DNA from: Sclerotiophoma versabilis | Taxonomy: Eukaryota > Ascomycota > Dothideomycetes > Pleosporales > Didymellaceae | NCBI GenBank assembly: GCA_012274445.1 | Contig: JAAROD010000004.1 | Location: forward strand, 1 to 64,000 | Reading direction: 5' to 3' | DNA length: 64,000 nucleotides | Part shown: positions 1 to 12,344 of the stretch, in pieces | How positions within the stretch are numbered: position 1 is the first letter of the stretch | Layout of the letters: each line of letters starts with the position of its first letter | Notes under the pieces: model-generated | Seen by the model: the letters and a program-made list of their open reading frames with translations, nothing else | Told to the model about the DNA's origin: nothing | Databases searched by the model: none | Translations under genes and position numbers: made by a program

Positions 1-104
1 CCTAACCCTAACCCTAACCCTAACCCTAACCCTAACCCTAACCCTAACCCTAACCCTAACCCTAACCCTAACCCTAACCCTAACCCTAACCCTAACCCTA
101 ACCC
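1..104. repeat. Terminal telomere, CCCTAA repeats
   Basis: About 17 perfect tandem copies of CCCTAA run from the first base. On the strand ending at this chromosome end this is the TTAGGG repeat standard in filamentous ascomycetes. C-rich strand 5'->3' at the left edge is the correct polarity for a true left chromosome end, so the window starts at, or within, a telomere. The tract stops abruptly at 104 without degenerate copies. Confidence 0.97.
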
Positions 105-226
105 TTCACCGTCCACAGCGGTTGTGACACCTAAGCGGCCCACTACCCTCCCCTTTCTTCTTCACTGCCGCGCTCGGCTTCTTTATAACACCTAAGGGCC
201 CACCGCCCACCCTTTAACTTAAGTAC
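105..226. other. Subterminal GC-richer spacer
   Basis: This stretch between telomere and tandem repeats holds two imperfect direct copies of a short motif (ACACCTAAGCGGCCCAC near 128 and ACACCTAAGGGCCCACC near 188). It still contains C and G in CpA context, so it is much less decayed than the DNA that follows. No gene is visible. Confidence 0.5.
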
Positions 227-442
227 TTTAGTTGTTTAAAGCACCTTAGTTGTTTAGAGCACCTTAGTTGTTTAGAGCACCTTAGTTGTTTAGAGCACCT
301 TAGTTGTTTAGAGTACCTTAGTTGTTTAGAGCACCTTAGTTTTTTAGAGCACCTTAGTTGTTTAGAGCACCTTAGTTGTTTAGAGCACCTTAGTTGTTTA
401 GAGCACCTTAGTTGTTTAAAGCACCTTAGTTGTTTAGAGCAC
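227..442. repeat. 18-bp subtelomeric tandem repeat, about 12 copies
   Basis: A unit of 18 bp (CACCTTAGTTGTTTAGAG) is repeated head to tail about twelve times. Variants include TTTAAAG at both array ends, one GAGTACC and one TTTTTT. The array lies 120 bp from the telomere, a typical place for telomere-associated satellite DNA. The low variation, compared with the RIP decay just beyond it, suggests it is young or regularly homogenised. Confidence 0.9.
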
Positions 443-665
443 TATTCTCTCTCTACCTCTTTCTTTTTTTTCTAGCTCTTTTCTTAAGCTATTAAACTTC
501 TATTTTTTATTCTTTATTATAGAGTAGAGTTAGAGTTAGGGTTTTAGCAATAGTATAGGGTTAGGGTTAGGACTATTTCTAATAATAGTTTTATACTAAA
601 ATCTATGTTTAGCTTTTAATAGCTATTTAATATTATTATATTTAGCTATAATTTACCTCTTTCTA
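443..665. other. AT-rich spacer with reversed telomere motifs
   Basis: Very AT-rich spacer between the 18-bp array and the first long repeat. It contains short TTAGGG-orientation motifs at about 525-576 (GAGTTAGAGTTAGGG and GGGTTAGGGTTAGG), opposite in polarity to the terminal telomere. No coding potential is visible. Confidence 0.6.
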
Positions 666-1299
666 CTATTATAATCGGAATATAAAATATATAGAGGCTC
701 TACCTTTTTTATTATAAGGTTACTAACTGCTTAATACTAATAAAAAGGTTCTAGCTAATTAAAAAGTATATAACCCCTAACTTTACCTTCTAGCTTTAAC
801 TATTACTTCTCTCTCTCTTATCCTATCTTTTCTCTATTTACTATACTTTCTTACACCCCTACCTTCTATTAAACTTATCTGCTTCCTATATCTCCTTATC
901 TTACATCTCCTTTATAATACTGCTATAACGTTCAATCTATATACTATTATAGCTGTAAAATACCAATCTAATAAACTCTACTATATTATTATATAAGCTT
1001 ATTAGCTCTTAATGTCTATATAAAAGCTCCTTTTAGCTCTGCAGCTCTAGATTACTGTTCTGCAGACTATTCTAATTGCCCTATACTACTTAAACCTAAT
1101 ATAGCTCTTAAAGTAATTAATTACTTACTTCTTTATGCTCTATAGTAGTGTATACCTTATTAGCTACTCTGCGCTAGAAAAAAAGAAAGAACATATCTTC
1201 TAAAGAAATGCTGACTAATCTTCTTTATTATCTTAGATACCTAAAGTACTATACTGCTATCTGTATTCTACAGAAAATACTCTAGCTAAAAGAACTATA

Positions 1300-4200
1300 G
1301 TATTCTTATTACTAAGTTAGCTGTGAATATAGAGCTGTCTTTCTTTAGCCCTGCGCTAAACTCTTAAGCTTTAGAAAGTATAGTATGTGTTACCAATAAG
1401 GACGCTAAAGTTAATACTAATATAAGCATAATATTGTACACTAGGTTGCCTAAGTATTCTGCAAGATACTGCTGCGCTATCTAATAGTGCTCTAGTATAC
1501 CCTAATTACCTGTCTTAAATACCTTTTCTTGCTGCTAGAATCTGTCCTTAATAAGCTGTAGTATTGCAGTAAATAGTATTGTATAGTTAAAGTTAATTAC
1601 ACGCTTTCTTAGCAACAGCTACTTAGCTCGGTGCTCTGCCTCGATTGCTGCCTGCTTAAGGCTACTAGGTCTTACTGCTATTGCCAACACAGGCAGAGCT
1701 AAGCCTACTAGTTATGTTACTTTGTAGTAGCTAAGTCTTAACTAATATAAGCCTAGCAGACACTTAATCTAACAGGTAAGCATAGCTATAGTAATTGCGC
1801 TAATCTAGTAGTCTTTACTTATTACCTTTACTCTAGTGTGCTGTACAGCTGCCTAGAGCACAGAGAACTAAGTTACGTTCTGTAAGCAGAATAATCTACC
1901 TGCTAACTAGTTGGGTTTTATGCAGCTAGTGTATAGGTCTTGTGCAAAGTTGCGTTACGTTCTGCATAATATAGTAGATTGTAGCATAATCTCTTATAAT
2001 AAAAAGATAGAGATAACTAACTTATACTCTCTATATTCTGTTAGCAGCTTAACTAAAAAAACTACAACATAGATTCTACGCACTCCTAAGAGAAGAGGTT
2101 CTTGCTCTATACCTACAGCTTTACCTATTCTTGCTAGTCTTCTAATAACTATAGTGCCCTCTAGCTGTTGCTTAATGTATAGCTTTAGCTGCCCTTGTTT
2201 AACCTGTAGTAGAACTAGTGCATAATAAACATAATTATCTGCAGCTTCTATAATTCCTACAGTACCTTTTTAAGAAACTTAGCTACACTTATTAGCTCTT
2301 ATACTCTAAGCCTGCTAAGCTTATTAAACTATACCTTGCTGTAACAGCTAGCTGCAACCTCTAGCCTATAGTAGAAAGTAATAGATGCTATATATATTAT
2401 AATTAGCTGTCTGTTCTCCTGTTAAGGCTATTATACTAGGCTAAGGTTACTAGCACCTTATAGGTCTAGCATGCGGGGGTTAATAAACAGCTACCTACTC
2501 TGTTTAATACTCTTAATTATTCCTAGCAGCTAAAGCACTAAGCCTATTAGAGATCTTAGGAATCTAGTAAAGTAGTAGCTACTAAGGTAGTTAAGTGCGG
2601 ACACCCTCTCTGCTAATGTAATGTATAATCTCTTAGAGCTAGCAGCCTTAAAGTAAGTATAGATACTATTAATTGCCTGCATAAACATAGCTATAAAATA
2701 TGCTAGAACCCCTAGAAACACTAATAGGCAGAAGGATTAGAAGAGATATATATAGCATTGCAGTTCTTTAAGGAAGAGATGTATTAGCTAGAAGATAAGT
2801 TTAAGCATAGTAGAGAAACTCTAAGTGCTGTTAGTTAGCCTTAAGACCTGCACAGAGAGTACTTATTCTATCCTAAATACGTGCTTCTTCTTAAGTATTA
2901 CTCTTTTAATCTACTATCCTTTACAGACAAATAGCCTAGAAGACTTAGAGTTATTAAGAGTTAGTTATCCCTGCAGGTGCTGTAGTAGATGATCCTGCTT
3001 AGACGCTACTTAAGTAAATAGGTTTCTATTGTAATTAGGCAGCGCTAGAGCAGTAGTTGTAACTCTCTTAGTAATAAGTAAGTTATTAGGCCTATATTAG
3101 ATACTTCTTTTAATATTTAAGTATCCCTAGAAGTACTTATAGCTTAACACGCCTGCTCTATTATACTAGTAGCTTATATTCTTCTATATAACTGTAAGGA
3201 AGTTGTCTATTAGGAATGCTAGAGGCTGCAGGGACAAAAAATTGCTGTATACTAGGTAGAATGCAAGAGGGTAGAAGGTAAAGTCTTGCAGCTCTTAGTA
3301 CTCCTATAGAACTATATTGCAGTTAGTAAGAAGATAATGTATTAGCTTGTTATTTAGGTCTAGGGAATATCTGTCTAGACAGTTAATATTAATTACTAGA
3401 GCGTAAGAGACTATCTTAATGCTATTAAGAACATACTTATTCTTAAGCCCTATTTAAAGCTAGTACAGCCTACCTATAAACAGGTTTTAGTAGTTATAGC
3501 TAGTTTAAGAAATTATGCTAGCTCCTAGTATACTGCTACAGGATGGCTTGTTATACTCTAAGCTACCCTCTATCTTAATAGCCTCTTCCTCTAAGTTAGA
3601 CTCTTCTTTAATAGGCTGTAGTTAGGTTTCTTTAGGTATAGCTTATAGCTAGTTAGCTATATCTATCTTAATATTTACTCTATAGTTATATGCATAGAAC
3701 GCTAGTTAGTTCTCTGTCTAAAACATATCCTATATACTCTGTTTTACGTGCTCTAACTACTCTAGCATAAAAGCCTCTTAGAAGGTTGTCTATTTATTAA
3801 AGGTAATCTTTTACGTGTATAGGCTGTCTAATCTCTAAGATAGCTCTACGCTCTCCTCTAACAGCTTACTAATAAAGAAGATCTTCTTAATATATAATAT
3901 AAGAAACTAAGTATAGCAGAGCTGTAGGGCGCTATATTAGGATAACTTCTTGTAACGTTTTTAACGTTCGCTCCTTAATAAAAGCTCCTTAGGTGCGTTA
4001 GCAACAGAGTGCATAATAATAAACTAGGACTCCTGCGTTGCAGCTGTAGCTAGCTAGAAGGTACAGTTTTCTAGGTTAAATAACAGTCTATAAACGTGCT
4101 TGTTACTATAGGAAGCCTACTAGTTCTTAAAGCTAATAGTTATGTTATTAAAAAAGCGGCTAGATAGCTGCAAGATTGGCCTAAGCAGTTGTCCTATAAT

Positions 4201-5460
4201 AATAAGAAGATTAAGAAAGAATAATAGTATATACTTATCTTCTAACGCAGCAGCTTAGGAGCTAGCCTTCCTGCTTCTATAGTTAATTGTGTATTGCCTC
4301 TACAGCATGTTAATAGCCTAGCTGCTGTTAAAAGATGTGCTCTTAGTAGCTGTAATAAACTCCTGCACTGCTGTATTGTTAGTTGCTGTTTGCATTTGTA
4401 TACACACGTAGTCTACTAAACACTAATATACCTTTAAACTTATAGTCTTCTTTAGAGTAATTAATCTTCTATAAATACTAGTCTGCTGCTATAACTACTT
4501 ATTCTCTATTACTAAAGCTGCCCTTGCTGTAGTTATCTCTAAGTTTACTAAGTAACGCGTTGCTATAGAGTTTATTATTGTCTCTAGAACTATTATTATT
4601 ACTATTAGTGCTTTATTATGCGTCTGTTAGCTGTATTGCAATAACAGCTAGTAGTAAATTTAGCTATAGATCTATATCTTAGGGTGGACTTAGGTTTAAA
4701 ATCTTATTATTAAATATATTAAAATCTATTATAAGACCTGTAGAGGCAGTAATTTCCTATAGCAGGAACAGGCAAGGCAATTGCTAACAGGATCTAGTAG
4801 TAGGATTATACAGTGTCTGCTTGCCTCTAGAGGTAAGCTATAGGGCAGATTAAACTTAAGAGCACTAAATATATAACATAATCTCTATTCTTTTATTTTT
4901 ACTAGCGCTGATAATCTTTAGCTACTGTAGTAGGTGCTAGGTACTAATGTTAGACCTTCTGCAGTGGGTTTAGAGTTTATAAATCCTAGTTATTTCCTAT
5001 GTCTTGCTAATGCTCTCTGCCTCTAATATCCTCCTTCTAAGCTGGTTATAGCGCGTAAAGAAAGAGATGTAGATAGATATTTAGGCTGGTAAGGCTCTGT
5101 GTTAAGGGAATGCTGTTATAGCTGAGTTGTCTGCTAGCTAATTGTGCTTCTATAATAGTGTTGTTTTTAAAGGTTATTTAGCCTGTCCAAGGAAAAGTCA
5201 ATTAGTATTTAGTCCTGCATCTCTATCTGTAGTAAAACCTCTGCATCCAACTCTGCTGTTAATCTAGAGCTTAGTAGTAGGGCAGTAGTTGGCTCCTAGA
5301 TAGATTTGTGCGTATTTAGTCCATTCTAAGCCTAGAGAAGAGGCCTATGGTTCCGCGTTTCTGCTAATAGCTGCCCTTAATATGTTGCGTAGCTAATTAA
5401 TTCTTAAGAGAATAGCTTACTCTCTGCGTGCTGCTTATCTACTAGGCTAATAGTAGTTAG
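1300..5460 (-). pseudogene. RIP-inactivated protein-coding relic in repeat copy 1
   Basis: On the minus strand long stretches read as protein in one frame, broken only by TAA or TAG, as expected from CAA/CAG (or TGG) codons hit by RIP. Examples: 3961-4470 stays in one frame and includes SVANAPKELLLRSE; about 1790-2330 includes LARIGKAVGIEQ, then GVRRIYVVVFLVKLLTEY, then VKVISKDYxISAITIA. These three blocks, in this order and spacing, resemble by memory the central domain of fungal telomere-linked RecQ-type proteins (a QPARGTE-like block, a xRNxxVxxGLVxxxTxYHKGY-like block, and a YRxIAIAIS-like block). I could not find the helicase motifs themselves. Family assignment is tentative; that it is a dead gene is much better supported. 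Confidence 0.45.
1782..2508. repeat. Perfectly identical tract within repeat copy 1
   Basis: Compared line by line with 8666-9392, these 727 bases show no difference at all. The last mismatch before it is at 1781 (C versus T), the first after it at 2509 (A versus G). Flanking DNA differs at roughly one base in thirteen. Gene conversion after RIP or an assembly artefact are the main explanations. Confidence 0.9.
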
Positions 5461-7442
5461 TTGCCTATCTTTGCTATAAGGATCTAATATATCTACGTAT
5501 TGCTTTGTTATTTATTAAGCAATTACTAGCTGTATTATGCTAAGCAGCTGTTTAGCTGCAGTTGCTAACTAAAGCACTAGATTATTTGCAACTTCTAAGA
5601 TCTAATAGATAAGATTAAGTGTAGTTTGCGCAATTATAGGTAGACTAATTTTATAAATCTTCTCTAATATAGGGCTAGTAATGTACCTGTGTTGTAGAGA
5701 CAACCCTGCGTAGATTGTAATAATAGATAGCACTTTTCTCTATACTTTATACTTAAACTATGTGCTATAGGCTTTATTATCTCTGCCTAGATACTTATAG
5801 AGATAGTGCTCTAGTATAGTTATAGTAAAGTCTTTTGCGTTCTTATGTATGTAATTAAGGACTACCTGCTAGAGGTCTTAAAACTTATTATTAGCCTTAT
5901 TACTATACCTTGCTTGCAGCGCAGGTACTAGGTTCTTTTGCAGCGCAGGCTTATTGTTGTTACGGTCTAAGACCTTCTTAGGCTCTGTGTTTATCTATAA
6001 AACAACGTAAAATATTACTATACTTATTAGCTTTCCTTCTTGCTTTGTAGTCTTTAAAAGCGCCTAGATGTTAATAAACTAGCGTCCTAGTTCTAAAAGA
6101 ACTGTTTAATACAACCTAAGGTATATAATGTTATCTACGTCTAGGAAGAAGTCTTGCTAATATGTGCCTAAGGAATAAGGGTCTATGTCTAGCTTAAGGC
6201 TAGAATAGAATAGCGCGCGCACCTTGTGTACAGTTTGTATGCGCAGTAGGCTAGCTAGCTTATTCTAGTTAGCTAGCTAAACGTCTAGTCTATACTAGCC
6301 TTAAAACTCTAATGTAACCTTTATTACCTTGTCTATTATAGAAAACCAATACTAGGTTATTGCTTAGCGTAGATGTACTGAGCATGTCTAAATATAGATT
6401 GCACTTACATTATCTATCCTATAGCTTGCTATCTACTTAAATATTAAGATATTAAAGGTTACTTACCTAATTAAGGTGCAGCACTATTAGGTGATTATTA
6501 GTCTCTAGCTAAGATTTCTCTACAGCGTAGCTAGCTGTTAAACAGGAAACTTAACTTAACTGCTAAGCCTTAAGTGCTCTAGCATCTCCTGTTTAATAGA
6601 CTTGCTTAAACCTTAGAACAGCTGGCTGTTATTAGATAATAAGGTTGCTAGCTCTGTCTATATCTGTCTATAGTTATTAGGAAGAATAATATCCTCTTAA
6701 TTAGTGCACAGCTAAATACGCAAATGTGATAGAAGCATGTCTACCTTTTAGGTTAGCTTGTTGCTTAGTTGCACGTGCAGGGGCTAAAACCTTTGTTGTA
6801 GATGCTGCACACCTACTACTACTTCTCCTCTAGCAACCTATAACACTGCAAGTACTCTTTAAAAGCTTTAACGTGATAGTAGCTAGTAATAAGCTCTGCC
6901 TTTGCTCCTACTGTGCTTACCTAGCCTTTAAACAACAGCTACTTTAGATCCTCTTCTTTAGCGCTCTTAGCTGCAGTAGCACTTGCCTAAGCCTACTCTA
7001 TCTCTGCTAGGTAGTCTAGTATCTGCTGCACCTGCGCCTTAGAGTAAGCAACCTGTAACTAGTAGCTTCTATCTTACTAAAGAACGCCTACCTTGTTAAA
7101 GATCTAGCAGAGACGCTGCTTGTAGGCTAGGTTAATAGGCCTGTTCGCACTAATACTCTATTCTAAGGTAAGCGTATTAATTAGGAATTTAGCTGTTATA
7201 AGCAGGTAGGGTGTAGCTTAGTTATAGATAGAGTCTACCTCCCTAATTTCCTTAACAGCTGTATATTACCTTTTTTCTATTTTAGTTAAGATGTCTTTAT
7301 CTTTATACTTTATTATAGTTTTGCTTTTATTAGAATTAGTATTTAGAAAGAGTAGTTTCTCTAAAGACAAAAGTTTATTATTAAAGCTATGTTAGATTAG
7401 TTATAAGCAGGTTAAGAGTTCGCAAATCCTAGCACAGACCTC

Positions 7443-7513
7443 TTACCCCTAGGGGCAAGTGATGCTAAGACCTTGCCTCTAGGGGCAACTACTATTTTTG
7501 CCCCTAGGGGCAA
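7443..7513. repeat. Cluster of three CTAG-centred palindromes, copy 1
   Basis: Three 16-bp palindromes (consensus TTGCCCCTAGGGGCAA) lie at 7443-7458, 7473-7488 and 7498-7513, with single-base variations. A related one, TTGCCTCTAGAGGTAA, is at 4821-4836. They keep CpC/GpG content in otherwise degraded DNA. A protein-binding or replication role is possible but unproven. Confidence 0.75.
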
Positions 7514-8183
7514 CCTAACTCTACCCTATTAGTATAGTTTAGGCATATAGTATTATAATTAGAATATAAAATATATAGAGGCTTTACCTTTTTTATTATA
7601 AGGTTACTAACTGCTTAATACTAATAAAAAGGTTCTAGCTAATTAAAAAGTATATAACCCCTAACTTTACCTTCTAGCTTTAACTATTACTTCTCTCTCT
7701 CTTATCCTATCTTTTCTCTATTTACTATACTTTCTTATACCTCTACCTTCTATTAAACTTATCTACTTTCTATATCTCCTTATCTTATATCTCCTTTATA
7801 ATACTGCTATAACATTTAATTTATATACTATTATAGCTATAAAATACTAATCTAATAAACTCTACTATGTTATTATATAAGCTTATTAGCTCTTAATATC
7901 TATATAAAAGCTATTCTTAGCTCTACAGCTCTAGATTACTATTCTGCAGACTATTCTAATTACTCTATACTACCTAAACCTAATATAGCTCTTAAAGTAA
8001 TTAATTACTTACTTCTTTATACTCTATAGTAGTGTATACCTTATTAGCTGCTCTATACTAGAAAAAAAGAAAGAATATATCTTCTAAAGGAACGCTTACT
8101 AATCTTCTTTATTATCTTAGATACCTAAAGTACTATACTACTATCTGCATTCTATAGAAAACACTCTAGCTAAAAGAACTATA

Positions 8184-11100
8184 GTATTCTTATTACTAAG
8201 TTGGCTGTAAATATAGAGCTGTCTTTCTTTAGCCCTGTGCTAAACTCTTAAGCTTTAGAAAGTATAGTAGGTGTTACTAATAAGGACGCTAAAGTTAATA
8301 CTAATATAAGTATAATATTGTATACTAGGTTGCCTAAGTATTCTGTAAGACACTGCTGTGCTGTCTAATAGTACTCTAGTATACCCTAATTACCTGTCTT
8401 AAATACCTTTTCTTACTGCTGGAATCTGTCCTTAATAAGCTGCAGTATTGCAGTAAATAGTATTGCATAGTTAAAGTTAATTACGCGCTTTCTTAGTAAT
8501 GGCTACTTAGCTTAGTGCTCTGCCTTAATTACTGCCTACTTAAGGCTACTAGGTCTTGCTGCTATTACTAACACAGGCAGAGCTGAGCCTACTAGTTGTG
8601 TTACTCTGTAGTAGCTAAGTCTTAACTAATACAAGCCTAGTAGATACTTAATCTAATAGGTAAGTATAGCTATAGTAATTGCGCTAATCTAGTAGTCTTT
8701 ACTTATTACCTTTACTCTAGTGTGCTGTACAGCTGCCTAGAGCACAGAGAACTAAGTTACGTTCTGTAAGCAGAATAATCTACCTGCTAACTAGTTGGGT
8801 TTTATGCAGCTAGTGTATAGGTCTTGTGCAAAGTTGCGTTACGTTCTGCATAATATAGTAGATTGTAGCATAATCTCTTATAATAAAAAGATAGAGATAA
8901 CTAACTTATACTCTCTATATTCTGTTAGCAGCTTAACTAAAAAAACTACAACATAGATTCTACGCACTCCTAAGAGAAGAGGTTCTTGCTCTATACCTAC
9001 AGCTTTACCTATTCTTGCTAGTCTTCTAATAACTATAGTGCCCTCTAGCTGTTGCTTAATGTATAGCTTTAGCTGCCCTTGTTTAACCTGTAGTAGAACT
9101 AGTGCATAATAAACATAATTATCTGCAGCTTCTATAATTCCTACAGTACCTTTTTAAGAAACTTAGCTACACTTATTAGCTCTTATACTCTAAGCCTGCT
9201 AAGCTTATTAAACTATACCTTGCTGTAACAGCTAGCTGCAACCTCTAGCCTATAGTAGAAAGTAATAGATGCTATATATATTATAATTAGCTGTCTGTTC
9301 TCCTGTTAAGGCTATTATACTAGGCTAAGGTTACTAGCACCTTATAGGTCTAGCATGCGGGGGTTAATAAACAGCTACCTACTCTGTTTAATGCCCTTAA
9401 TTATTTCTAGCAGCTAAAGCACTAAGCCTATTAGAGATCTTAGGAATCTAGTAAAGTAGTAGCTACTAAGGTAGTTAAGTGCAGACACCCCCTCTGCTAA
9501 TATAATGTATAATTTCTTAGAGCTAGCAGCCTTAAAGCAAGTATAGATACTATTAATTACCTGTATAAACATAGCTATAAAAGATACTAGAACCTCTAGA
9601 AACACTAATAGGCAGAAGGATTAGAAGAGATGTATATAGTATTGCAGTTCTTTAAGGAAGAGATATATTAGCTAGAAGATAGGTTTAAGTATAGTAAAGA
9701 AACTCTAAGTACTGTTAGTTAGCCTTAAGACCTGCATAGAGAGTACTTATTCTATCCTAAATACGTGCTCCTTCTTAAGTATTACTCTTTTAATCTACTG
9801 TCCTTTATAGATAAACGGCTTAGAAGACTTAGAGTTATTAGGAGTTAGTTGTCCCTGCAGGTGCTGCAGCAGACAATCCTGCTTAGATGCTACTTAAGTA
9901 GATAGGTTTCTATTATAATTAGGCAGCGCTAGAGCAGCAGTTATAACTCCCTTAGTAATAAGTAAGTTGTTAGGCCTATATTAGATACTTCTTTTAATAT
10001 TTAAGTATCCCTAGAAGTACCTATAGCTTAACATGCCTGCTCTGTTATGCTAGTAGCTTATATTCTCCTATATAACTGTAAGAAGGTTATCTATTAGAAA
10101 CGCTAGAGGCTGTAGGGATAAAAAATTACTGTATACTAGGTAGAATGTAAAAGAGTAGAAGGTAAAGTCTTACAGCTCTTAGTACTTCTGTAGGACTATG
10201 TTATAGTTAGTAAAGAGATAACGTGTTAGCTTGTTGTCTAGGTCTAAAGAATATTTATCTAGATAGTTAATATTAATTACTAGAGTGTAAGAGACTGTCT
10301 TAATGCTATTAAGAACGTACTTATTCTTAAGCCCTGTTTAAAGCTGGTATAGCCTACCTATAAATAGGTTTTAGTAGTTGTAGCTAGTTTAAGGAATTAC
10401 GCTGGCTTCTAGTATACTGCTACAGGATAGCTTGTTATACTCTAAGCTACTCTTTATCTTAATAGCCTCTTCCTCTAAGTTAGACTCTTCTTTAATAGGC
10501 TGTAGTTAGGTTTCTTTAGGTATAGCTTATAGCTAGTTAGCTATATCTATCTTAATATTTACTCTGTAGTTATACGCATAGAACGCTAGTTAGTTCTCTG
10601 TCTAAAATGTATTCTATATACTCTGTCTTATATACTCTAACTACTCTAGTATAAAAGCCTCTTAGAAGGTTGTCTATTTATTAAAGGTAATCTTTTACGT
10701 GTATAGGCTGTTTAATCTCTAAGACAGCTCTACGCCCTCCTCTAACAGCTTGCTAATAAGAAAGATCTTCTTAATATATAATATAAGAAACTAGGTGTAG
10801 CAGAGCTGTAGGGCGCTATGTTAGAATAACTTCTTATAATGTTTTTAATGTTTACTCCTTAACAAAAGCTCCTTAGGTGCGTTAGTAATAAGGTGTATAA
10901 TAATAAACTAGGACTTCTGTGTTGCAGCTATAGCTAGCTAGAAGGTATAGTTTTCTAGGTTAAATAATAGTCTGTAAACGTGCTTATTACTGTAGAAAGC
11001 CTGCTAGTTCTTAAAGCTAATAGTTATGTTATTAAAAAAGTAGCTAGATAGCTGCAAGATTGGCCTAAGTAGTTATCCTATAATAATAAGAAGATTAAGA

Positions 11101-12344
11101 AAGAATAACAGTATGTACTTGTCTTCTAATGCAGTAGCTTAGGAGCTAGCCTTCCTGCTTCTGTAGTTAATTATATATTACCTCTGTAGTATATTAATAG
11201 CCTAGCTGCTGTTAAAAGATGTGCTCTTAGTAGCTGTAATAAACTCCTGTACTACTATATTATTAGTTACTATTTATATTTACATATACACGCAGTCTAC
11301 TAAACACTAATATACCTTTAAACTTATAGTCTCCTTTAGAGTAATTAATCTTCTATAAATACTAGTCTACTACTATAACTACTTATTCTCTATTACTAAA
11401 GCTGCTCTTACTGTAGTTATCTCTAAGTTTACTAGGCAACGTGTTACTGTAGAGTCTATTATTATCTCTAGAACTATTATTATTACTGTTAGTGCTTTGT
11501 TGCGTGTCTGTTAGCTGTGTTGTAATAACAGCTAGTAGTAAATTTAGCTATAGATCTATGTCTTAGAGTAAACTTAGGTTTAAAATCTTATTATTAAATG
11601 CGTTAAAATCTATTATAAGACCTGTAGAGGTAGCAATTTCCTATAGCAGGAATAGGTAAGGTAATTACTAATAGGATCTAGTAGTAAAATTATGCAGTGT
11701 CTGCTTACCCCTAGGGGTAAGCTATAGAGCAGATTAAACTTAAGAGTACTAAATATATAATATAATCAATATTCTTTTATTTTTACTAGTGCTAATAATC
11801 TTTAGCTACTATAGTAGGTGCTAGGTACTAATGTTAGACCTTCTGTAGTAGGTTCGGAGTTTATAAATCCTAGTTATTTTCTATATCTTGCTAATGCTCT
11901 CTACCTCTAATATTCTTCTTCTAAGCTAGTTATAGTGTGTAAAGAAAGAGATATAGATAGATATCTAGGCTAGTAAGGCTTTGTGTTAAGAGAATACTGT
12001 TATAGCTAAGTTATCTGCTAGCTAATTATACTTCTATAATAGTGTTGTTTTTAAAGGTTATTTAGCCTGTCTAAGGAAAAGTTAATTAGTATTTAGTCCT
12101 ACATCTCTATCTGTAGTAAAACCTCTGTGTTTAACTCTACTGTTAATCTAGAGCTTGGTAGTAGGGCAGTAGTTAGCTTCTAGATGGATTTGTGCGTATT
12201 TAGTCTATTCTAAGCCTAGGGAAGAGGCCTACAGTTCTGCGTTTCTGCTAATAGCTGCCCTTAATGTGTTGCGTAGCTAATTAATTCTTAAGAGAATAGC
12301 TTACTCTCTACGTGCTGCTTATCTACTAGGCTAATAGTAGTTAG
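8184..12344 (-). pseudogene. RIP-inactivated protein-coding relic in repeat copy 2
   Basis: Same minus-strand relic displaced by 6,884 bp. A 63-residue stretch at 9414-9605 corresponds to 2530-2721 in copy 1 and differs by about ten residues. The shared amino-acid sequence with nucleotide differences confined to RIP-type transitions shows both derive from one once-functional gene. Transcription of the ancestral gene would have run toward the telomere. Confidence 0.4.
8666..9392. repeat. Perfectly identical tract within repeat copy 2
   Basis: Partner of the 727-bp tract in copy 1. It retains more CpA and CpG dinucleotides than the surrounding copy-2 sequence, so by composition it looks like a copy-1-type sequence pasted into copy 2. 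Confidence 0.9.

Larger units (their letters stand above)
666..7549. repeat. Subtelomeric long tandem repeat, copy 1 (6.88 kb)
   Basis: This is the first of two direct head-to-tail copies. Any feature here recurs exactly 6,884 bp further on: GTCTTT at 1811 and 8695, ACATAGATTCTACG at both, the triple palindrome at 7443-7513 and 14327-14397. Boundaries rest on the shared TATTATAAT left junction and ATATAGTAT right junction, good to about 10 bp. Differences between copies are almost all C/T or G/A in CpA/TpG context, the RIP signature, and TpA is strongly over-represented. No terminal inverted repeats or LTRs were seen, so this is a telomere-associated repeat or a duplicated gene-bearing segment rather than an obvious transposon. 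Confidence 0.9.

Noticed and set aside
227..442. CRISPR-like array
   Set aside because: The repeats are directly adjacent with no spacers and the organism is a fungus.
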